A stretch of DNA of 5,213 bases from Betaproteobacteria bacterium (GTDB lineage: Bacteria > Pseudomonadota > Gammaproteobacteria > Burkholderiales > Burkholderiaceae). Position numbers and translations under genes: made by a program. The notes under the pieces are model-generated. The model did no database searches, had not been told where the DNA came from, and saw only the letters and a program-made list of their open reading frames with translations. Positions 1-3,887 of this stretch are shown here, piece after piece. The stretch's first letter is position 1, and each line of letters starts with the position of its first letter. The stretch lies in contig JABMMT010000289.1 in the NCBI GenBank assembly GCA_013205155.1, positions 1 to 5,213 of the forward strand, given 5' to 3'.

Positions 1-738
1 AATTCTGAAACGGGCTTAGCAGTGGGAGTTGAGGCTGAGCGAGAGCTAGTTCCTCAGTCAGGTTATTTTGCGCAAGCTAATGTGAATACTGCTACCTACC
101 AGACAAGTGCTTTTAATAAACAAGATCTGGATGTTAGTTTTGTAAAGCGTTGGCAAGACTATAACTATAAAGATTTGCGAGTAGGTTATGAGCGTATGCT
201 TTACGGCGGATCTACTTTATTTGACTATGCTTATGTCTCTTCAAGATGGATTCTTAATTTACCTAGTCAGAATTACTATGGGTTTTTTATTAAAGGCGGA
301 CCTTTAACATATCCCAATTACACTTATTTATCTGGGTCCCAGACGCAAGCCAATATTTTTTATAACCACAACATTACTCGAAATCTCACTCTCTATTTAG
401 AGGCAGGCGGTGATAAGACTTTTGCTAGTCAGCCTGCTTATACATCGAATGGTTTTTATGGAACGCTAGGCTCCCAAGTTGCTTGGGATTCTACAAATAT
501 TCAAGCGAACTTGAAGGCCTCCATATTGCAGCGTAATTACTCTGACTCAGACCCTTTATGGGGTGAGGTAAGAAGGGATTCAGGGCAACTTTACTGGCTA
601 TCTATTACCAAAAGAGACCTCTATATTCTGGGGTTAAGACCCAGTATTGATATTACCTACCAATCCAACAACTCAAACATCCCATTTTTTAGCTATAACA
701 AGCTCTTTGGCGGAATTTTCTTCAAGAATGTTTATTAG
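1..738 (+). CDS. Slam-like outer-membrane barrel, C-terminal part (5' end outside window)
   Basis: The frame is open from base 1, so this is the last 245 residues of a larger protein; the GTG at 22 is an internal Val codon. The visible part is a run of amphipathic, aromatic-rich strands (alternating Tyr, Phe and Trp with polar residues, little Cys) ending in KLFGGIFFKNVY, a typical terminal beta-signal with a final aromatic residue. The stretch of about 55 residues before it has an RRD, a Y-x-L-S-x-T-K-R strand, then GLRPSIDITYQ and SNIPFFSYNK. This is how I remember Slam (surface lipoprotein assembly modifier, DUF560) barrels ending. Slam proteins have a periplasmic TPR domain, which would lie upstream of this window, and a 14-strand barrel that moves lipoproteins to the cell surface. 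The two TbpB-like lipoproteins downstream fit as cargo. Other TPR-barrel or porin families remain possible because the N-terminal domain is not visible. Confidence 0.7.
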   Translation, partial: NSETGLAVGVEAERELVPQSGYFAQANVNTATYQTSAFNKQDLDVSFVKRWQDYNYKDLRVGYERMLYGGSTLFDYAYVSSRWILNLPSQNYYGFFIKGGPLTYPNYTYLSGSQTQANIFYNHNITRNLTLYLEAGGDKTFASQPAYTSNGFYGTLGSQVAWDSTNIQANLKASILQRNYSDSDPLWGEVRRDSGQLYWLSITKRDLYILGLRPSIDITYQSNNSNIPFFSYNKLFGGIFFKNVY

Positions 739-750
739 TAATCACAATAC

Positions 751-779
751 TTTACGATTTTAATTATTAGGTTTATAAA
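751..779 (+). promoter_or_regulatory. Candidate sigma-70 promoter for the first lipoprotein gene
   Basis: TTTACG (751-756) matches 4 of 6 bases of the -35 consensus. It is followed after exactly 17 bp by TATAAA (774-779), which matches 5 of 6 bases of the -10 consensus. It lies in the 115-bp AT-rich gap between the Slam-like gene and the first lipoprotein and would give a leader of about 65-70 nt. AT-rich DNA makes chance matches common. The correct spacing and lack of any terminator after the Slam-like gene mean the lipoprotein could be both co-transcribed and separately transcribed. Confidence 0.4.
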
Positions 780-838
780 TAATGTGTACGATGGTAAAAA
801 CATTCTAATTCGCTTGTAATGAAGTAAATTAAAAATAT

Positions 839-850
839 AAGGGGGGGTGA
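839..850 (+). promoter_or_regulatory. Shine-Dalgarno built from a G7 homopolymer
   Basis: Seven consecutive G residues (841-847) followed by TGA form the Shine-Dalgarno sequence (GGGGTGA) of the lipoprotein starting at 854, with the G-run ending 6 nt before the ATG. Pairing with the anti-SD CACCUCC should be good. The unusual point is that the site is a homopolymer, so a gain or loss of one G by slippage would alter SD strength and spacing. That is a known kind of on/off or graded control in surface-antigen genes of other bacteria; here it is inference. Confidence 0.6.
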
Positions 851-853
851 ATT

Positions 854-1732
854 ATGCAAAAGATTGCTCTAGTATTCGTACCTATTTTCATTAGTGCTTG
901 CGCTGGAGGTGGCAGCAGCTCTTCAAGTGGCTCAGCCTCTACCACCGCTTTTACTTCTTGGTCAGCTACTATTTCTGCTAATACTCCCGCTAGTTTCACT
1001 GGTGGGTCTACTTCAACGATGGCGTTAGACGGTACATCAGTTCAGACTGACGCGGATGGTACAGCTACTCTTGCATTGGGTGGAAATGGTAATTTTTCAT
1101 CTATTAGTGCAAGCACCCCTACAAGCTCTGTATCGTTTAGTGCGGCAAATGGAGATACCTTGCAAAGTGGTTTTTATCAGACCTCCACCATTGCATTGAA
1201 TAAGTCTGAAACGACGATTGGTGTTTTTACAAATCCTACCTATTATGGATTTGAATATCAGACCTATGGTGCATGGGGGTCTTATGGAAATGCAACTACC
1301 TCAGCCAATGCAATCAGCGTTGGAAGTGCCACTCCAGTAACAGGGCTTCCTGCTACTGGCTCGTATACCTTTACTGGTGGCGCATCTGGTTATTACACCG
1401 ATCCTAGTAAATTTGCCTATGTAAGCAATGCCAATATGACGGCTACAGCCTCTTTTGATGCTCGAACAGTGGCTTTTAGTACCTCTGGAACTTATATAAG
1501 CGGGTCTCCTTCAGGGTCTGCGATTCCAGCGCCTGATTTGAATCTTGCTGGTACCTTAACCATTGCTGCTGGGGCAAATAAGGTATCAGGCACCGTGACA
1601 ACTGTTAACGGGATGTCTGGTAATGCTAATGGTAAGTTTTATGGCCCGACTGCCAATGAGGTGGGTGGAACGTATGCAGTATCAGGATCTAATTTAGGCT
1701 CCTTCGTTGGTGGATTTGGAGGTAAGAGATAG
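854..1732 (+). CDS. TbpB-like surface lipoprotein (probable Slam cargo), copy 1
   Basis: 292 residues. The N-terminus is a lipoprotein signal (MQKIALVFVPIFISAC) with lipobox I-S-A-C and lipid Cys16. The +2 residue is Ala, so nothing suggests inner-membrane retention. A Gly/Ser linker (17-28) follows, as in fHbp and TbpB, then a Ser/Thr/Gly/Ala-rich region of beta strands. Landmarks are GFEYQTYGAW (132-141), NMTATASFDARTVAF (194-208) and the C-terminal FYGPTANEVGG (262-272), the hallmark of the TbpB/fHbp-type eight-strand barrel domain, followed by GFGGKR at the end. The ATG at 854 has a G7 Shine-Dalgarno. Family knowledge: such domains in Slam-linked lipoproteins bind host proteins, haem or other ligands at the cell surface. 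The ligand here is unknown, and no TonB receptor is visible in the window. It shares all landmarks with the lipoprotein at 2472-3320 and is clearly a paralogue. An intrinsic terminator follows 27 bp after the stop. Confidence 0.8.
   Translation: MQKIALVFVPIFISACAGGGSSSSSGSASTTAFTSWSATISANTPASFTGGSTSTMALDGTSVQTDADGTATLALGGNGNFSSISASTPTSSVSFSAANGDTLQSGFYQTSTIALNKSETTIGVFTNPTYYGFEYQTYGAWGSYGNATTSANAISVGSATPVTGLPATGSYTFTGGASGYYTDPSKFAYVSNANMTATASFDARTVAFSTSGTYISGSPSGSAIPAPDLNLAGTLTIAAGANKVSGTVTTVNGMSGNANGKFYGPTANEVGGTYAVSGSNLGSFVGGFGGKR
1718..1731 (+). promoter_or_regulatory. Possible Shine-Dalgarno and ATA start for the downstream barrel gene
   Basis: GGAGGT at 1718-1723 is a near-perfect Shine-Dalgarno. 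It sits 5 nt before an ATA codon (1729-1731) that overlaps the lipoprotein stop (TAG, 1730-1732) and is in frame with the barrel gene annotated from 1768. Reading from there adds a positively charged n-region (residues R-L-Q-L-K before W-I-W-A-L) that would complete its signal peptide. Against it, ATA is a very rare start, and the GGAGGT also encodes the GG of the conserved lipoprotein C-terminus GFGGKR, so it may be coincidence. Confidence 0.25.
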
Positions 1733-1759
1733 ATTCTCGTTTACAACTAAAGTGGATTT

Positions 1760-1787
1760 GGGCGCTAGTGCTAGCGCCCTTTTTCTT
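1760..1787 (+). terminator. Intrinsic terminator after the first lipoprotein gene
   Basis: A perfect 8-bp GC-rich stem (GGGCGCTA at 1760-1767, TAGCGCCC at 1772-1779) with a 4-nt loop GTGC is followed directly by TTTTTCTT (1780-1787). This is a textbook Rho-independent terminator 27 bp after the lipoprotein stop. The oddity is that it lies inside the open frame of the next gene: the loop contains that gene's GTG start candidate and the stem plus T-tract encode its signal peptide. Confidence 0.85.
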
Positions 1788-2247
1788 ATTCATAAAGCCA
1801 ATAAGCGCTCAAGAATCAAATAGCTGGATTGAGATCATCGACCCGAAACCTAAAACTGAAGTGTGGGTCAATCCAGGGTTTTATTCTTATCACTTTCAGA
1901 AAGATCAAAATCTCAACAACAATAACTGGGGAGTGGGGTTAGAGTACCGGTTTAATACAGTTGCATCAGCAACCGTGGGTAATTTTAAAAATAGCGATAA
2001 CGGCTATTCAAGTTATGCAGGCATCTATTACCAACCGATTGCCATAGGCCCAATAAAGCTAGGTGTAGTCGCTGGTGGGTTTAATGGCTACCAATCTACT
2101 AATAATGGGGGGTGGTTTCCTGCAGTGCTACCTGCAATAACGATTGAAGAAGGCAGGTTTGGCGCCAATGTCTTTTTCATACCAACGGTTGGGGATAAAG
2201 TACATGGAGCAATATCTTTTCAGCTTAAAGTAAAGCTATATGACTAA
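1768..2247 (+). CDS. Small exported outer-membrane beta-barrel protein, PagP-like
   Basis: 159 residues from the GTG at 1768. The sequence starts with a hydrophobic stretch ending ISA before QES, a likely signal peptidase I site. The mature part is short amphipathic strands ending in ISFQLKVKLYD, as in an eight-strand barrel. The pattern recalls PagP (lipid A palmitoyltransferase): His42 in YSYHFQKD, GVGLEYRF, then FKNS (73-76) where PagP has FKDS, then a Tyr-rich strand. If aligned correctly, the PagP triad His-Asp-Ser reads His42-Asn75-Ser76, so palmitoyl transfer is uncertain. It may belong to a conserved proteobacterial family of uncharacterised small barrels. The start is unclear. The GTG lies in the loop of the preceding terminator, has only a weak upstream AGTGG, and gives a signal without an n-region charge. 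The open frame runs back to 1726 and supplies that charge, but contains no ATG, GTG or TTG there. A run of six G lies in the coding sequence at 2107-2112. Confidence 0.6.
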   Translation: MLAPFFLFIKPISAQESNSWIEIIDPKPKTEVWVNPGFYSYHFQKDQNLNNNNWGVGLEYRFNTVASATVGNFKNSDNGYSSYAGIYYQPIAIGPIKLGVVAGGFNGYQSTNNGGWFPAVLPAITIEEGRFGANVFFIPTVGDKVHGAISFQLKVKLYD

Positions 2248-2259
2248 TAATTATTTGTG

Positions 2260-2410
2260 CCAGATTACTCAGTAACCTTTTGCTCACTATTTTTTACTAA
2301 GAGCATGATATTACCCATAACTTTGGCATGGTCTATTGCTTAGCACATATTGATGATGGTGGACTAGGTCGGCCTAGACTTCGGTGAGGCTTCCATTCCT
2401 TTAGTAGTAT
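2260..2410 (-). pseudogene. Degraded 3' fragment of moaC
   Basis: On the minus strand this stretch aligns with the 3' end of the intact moaC at 3376-3855. It shares a 14-base identity spanning the stop codon (2260-2273 with 3371-3384), GCACATAT (2343-2350), CGGTGAG (2382-2388) and CTTCCATT (2390-2397). Translation recovers MEA at the active-site end, MC, the VMG block and a final TE-stop in register with MoaC residues 113-159. It also has in-frame stops at 2364-2366 (TAG) and 2340-2342 (TAA, exactly at the catalytic Lys131 codon), a compensated +1/-1 indel pair and a 12-base deletion over the KSGGKSG region. Similarity fades near 2410. It therefore cannot make MoaC and is a scar. It begins immediately after the barrel gene and ends immediately before the second lipoprotein's promoter region. 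Confidence 0.85.
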
Positions 2411-2438
2411 TTACAAAATTAATATTTCAGTATATTTT
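2410..2438 (+). promoter_or_regulatory. Candidate promoter for the second lipoprotein gene
   Basis: TTTACA (2410-2415, 5 of 6 to the -35 consensus) is followed by TATATT (2431-2436, 15-bp spacer) or TATTTT (2433-2438, 17-bp spacer). The surrounding 2409-2450 is very AT-rich. It lies just after the moaC scar and about 35-60 bp before the ATG at 2472. The Shine-Dalgarno of this gene is poor (only a GGG at 2465-2467, 4 nt before the start), in contrast to the G7 site of the first lipoprotein. Confidence 0.35.
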
Positions 2439-2471
2439 CATTTTATATCTACCTCTGGGCTTCTGGGTTCT

Positions 2472-3320
2472 ATGAAAAATATTGCATATATCTGTTTACC
2501 TTTATTTTTGGGGGCCTGTGCTGGAGGAGGTAGCAGTGGAGGTGGAAGCACTGCATCAACCACTCCCTTCACAACATTCTCAGCCATAGCTCCAAATTCA
2601 ACTGTCCAGTCTACGGGAGGCTCGACCCAATTTACTTACACATCTTCAGCAGCCGTCTCAAACGGTCAGAGTATTTCTGGCGCTACCTTAACTACAAAAT
2701 ATGATGCCAGCACAACTCCTACCTCAATTTCTATTCAGTCAGCTCAGGGTGCTTCTGTCTCAATCAATACAGCAATTGGCGATACTATTTCAACTAGTGG
2801 CGGAGTAATACTAGGAGCTAGCAAAGATACAGCCACAAATATCATTGTCTCCACTGGATTTGAATACCAATCTTTTGGTGTATGGGCGGCAGGAGCTGGA
2901 GCTGGAACGGCTGGGGCTTTTTCTGTTGGCAGTCCAACTGCTGTGGCGAATATTCCTACTTCAGGTACGGCTTCATTTGCAGGAAAATCTTTCGGGGTTT
3001 ATGGATCTGCTGGAAGTGTTTATTCAACACTTGCTGATATGACTGCAAGTGTCAATTTTTCTAATCGATCTATCATGTTTACCACTGCTAATACTATCAA
3101 TAACGATACAAAAGCATCTGTCTCTGGGCTTAACCTTATTGGTTCATTTGCTTATAACGCTGGGTCGGCTACATTTTCCGGTGGGGTTGTATCAATTAGC
3201 GGAATGTCAGGAGTTGGATTAGGCCAATTTTATGGACCCGCTGCAAATGAAATTGGTGGAACAGTCTCCTTATCAGGTAGCAATGGAGTATTCACAGGTT
3301 CTTTTGGCGGCAAACGTTGA
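2472..3320 (+). CDS. TbpB-like surface lipoprotein (probable Slam cargo), copy 2
   Basis: 282 residues. The lipoprotein signal MKNIAYICLPLFLGAC has lipobox L-G-A-C and lipid Cys16, at the same position as in the first copy, followed by AGGGSSGGGS as a flexible linker. After it, ASTTPFTTFSA matches ASTTAFTSWSA of copy 1. Further shared landmarks are GFEYQSFGVW (129-138), DMTASVNFSNRSIMF (189-203), FYGPAANEIGG (253-263) and the identical end FGGKR. The middle regions differ, with several indels, as expected for exposed loops. The C-terminal motif places it in the TbpB/fHbp-like barrel group exported by Slam; the ligand is unknown. It is flanked on both sides by moaC 3' sequence (a scar upstream, the intact gene convergent downstream), so it was probably added to the locus later. 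It lies 55 bp from the end of moaC with no hairpin terminator that I can see. Confidence 0.8.
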   Translation: MKNIAYICLPLFLGACAGGGSSGGGSTASTTPFTTFSAIAPNSTVQSTGGSTQFTYTSSAAVSNGQSISGATLTTKYDASTTPTSISIQSAQGASVSINTAIGDTISTSGGVILGASKDTATNIIVSTGFEYQSFGVWAAGAGAGTAGAFSVGSPTAVANIPTSGTASFAGKSFGVYGSAGSVYSTLADMTASVNFSNRSIMFTTANTINNDTKASVSGLNLIGSFAYNAGSATFSGGVVSISGMSGVGLGQFYGPAANEIGGTVSLSGSNGVFTGSFGGKR

Positions 3321-3375
3321 TTTAATTTGGTCAAACTCAAAGTATTCTCAATCTTGAACTATTATTTTTTCCAGA

Positions 3376-3855
3376 TTACTCAGTCGCCCTCCACTCCCCA
3401 CTCTTCCCCCCACTCTTTTCTAGGAGCTTGACATCACCCATCACCATGCCACGGTCTACTGCTTTGCACATATCGTAGATGGTGAGTAGAGCAACTTGGA
3501 CTGCGGTGAGAGCTTCCATTTCAACACCAGTAGGCCCAGTAGTTTCTGCTTTGACTTGGCAGGTGATGCTGCTTTCAGCCTTATTTAATTGAAATTCTAG
3601 ACTGACATGGCTTAGGGCCAAGGGGTGGCATAGGGGAATGAGATCCGATGTTTTCTTAGATGCCTGAATGCCCGCAATTCGGGCAATTCCTAAAACATCC
3701 CCCTTTTTATGGCTTCCAGCCTCTACCATTTCAAAGGTCTGGGGGAGCATGGTGATCTTGCCGGTAGCCACAGCCACCCTATGGGTATTAGGCTTGTCGC
3801 CTACATTGACCATATGAGCTTGGCCACTGGCATCAAAATGAGTTAGTTTGTTCAT
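3376..3855 (-). CDS. moaC: MoaC, cyclic pyranopterin monophosphate synthase
   Basis: 159 residues, full length for the family (E. coli MoaC is 161). MoaC converts the MoaA product 3',8-cyclo-7,8-dihydro-GTP to cyclic pyranopterin monophosphate, an early step of molybdenum cofactor synthesis in the cytoplasm. Recognisable blocks are KKGDVLGIARIAGIQASKKT (50-69), DLIPLCHPL (71-79), TGPTGVEMEALTAV (106-119), TIYDMCKAV (125-133) and KSGGKSG (147-153). The known active-site residues fall at the same numbers as in E. coli: Lys51, His77, Glu112, Glu114, Asp128 and Lys131. The ATG start is supported by N-terminal similarity (LTHFDASGQAHMV), though its Shine-Dalgarno is weak. Its 5' end lies only 23 bp from the divergent peptidase start, so the promoter of each probably overlaps the other gene. 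It converges on the second lipoprotein. A degraded copy of its 3' end is at 2260-2410. Confidence 0.97.
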   Translation of the reverse strand: MNKLTHFDASGQAHMVNVGDKPNTHRVAVATGKITMLPQTFEMVEAGSHKKGDVLGIARIAGIQASKKTSDLIPLCHPLALSHVSLEFQLNKAESSITCQVKAETTGPTGVEMEALTAVQVALLTIYDMCKAVDRGMVMGDVKLLEKSGGKSGEWRATE

Positions 3856-3874
3856 GGGATAAGTTTTACCATAT

Positions 3875-3887
3875 AGGGATGCAAGTG
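3875..3887 (+). promoter_or_regulatory. Shine-Dalgarno favouring the GTG at 3885 as peptidase start
   Basis: AGGG at 3875-3878 directly abuts the ATG at 3879, which is too close for normal initiation. It lies 6 nt before the in-frame GTG at 3885-3887, a good distance. The protein may therefore begin with MLKPAGKISFIRR, two residues shorter, with an equally good signal peptide. No other Shine-Dalgarno is visible in the 23-bp gap. Confidence 0.4.

Noticed and set aside
2364..2377. Small hairpin CTAGG-TCGG-CCTAG
   Set aside because: Only 5 bp of stem, no T-tract, and located inside the decayed moaC fragment; likely chance.
2248..2471. Regulatory RNA or new small gene in the 224-bp gap before the second lipoprotein
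   Set aside because: Most of it is explained by the moaC fragment; the rest (2411-2471) is AT-rich promoter-like sequence with no supported gene.
2845..3042. 65-codon open frame on the plus strand
   Set aside because: It lies out of frame inside the second lipoprotein gene, has no Shine-Dalgarno or recognisable domain, and is a shadow of that gene.
3321..3375. Search for a bidirectional terminator between the second lipoprotein and moaC
   Set aside because: A T6 run is present (3365-3370) but no convincing GC-rich stem precedes it on either strand.
3400..3412. C6 run near the 3' end of moaC, possible slippage site
   Set aside because: It encodes the conserved KSGGKSG motif of MoaC; the frame is intact and Gly codons explain the run.
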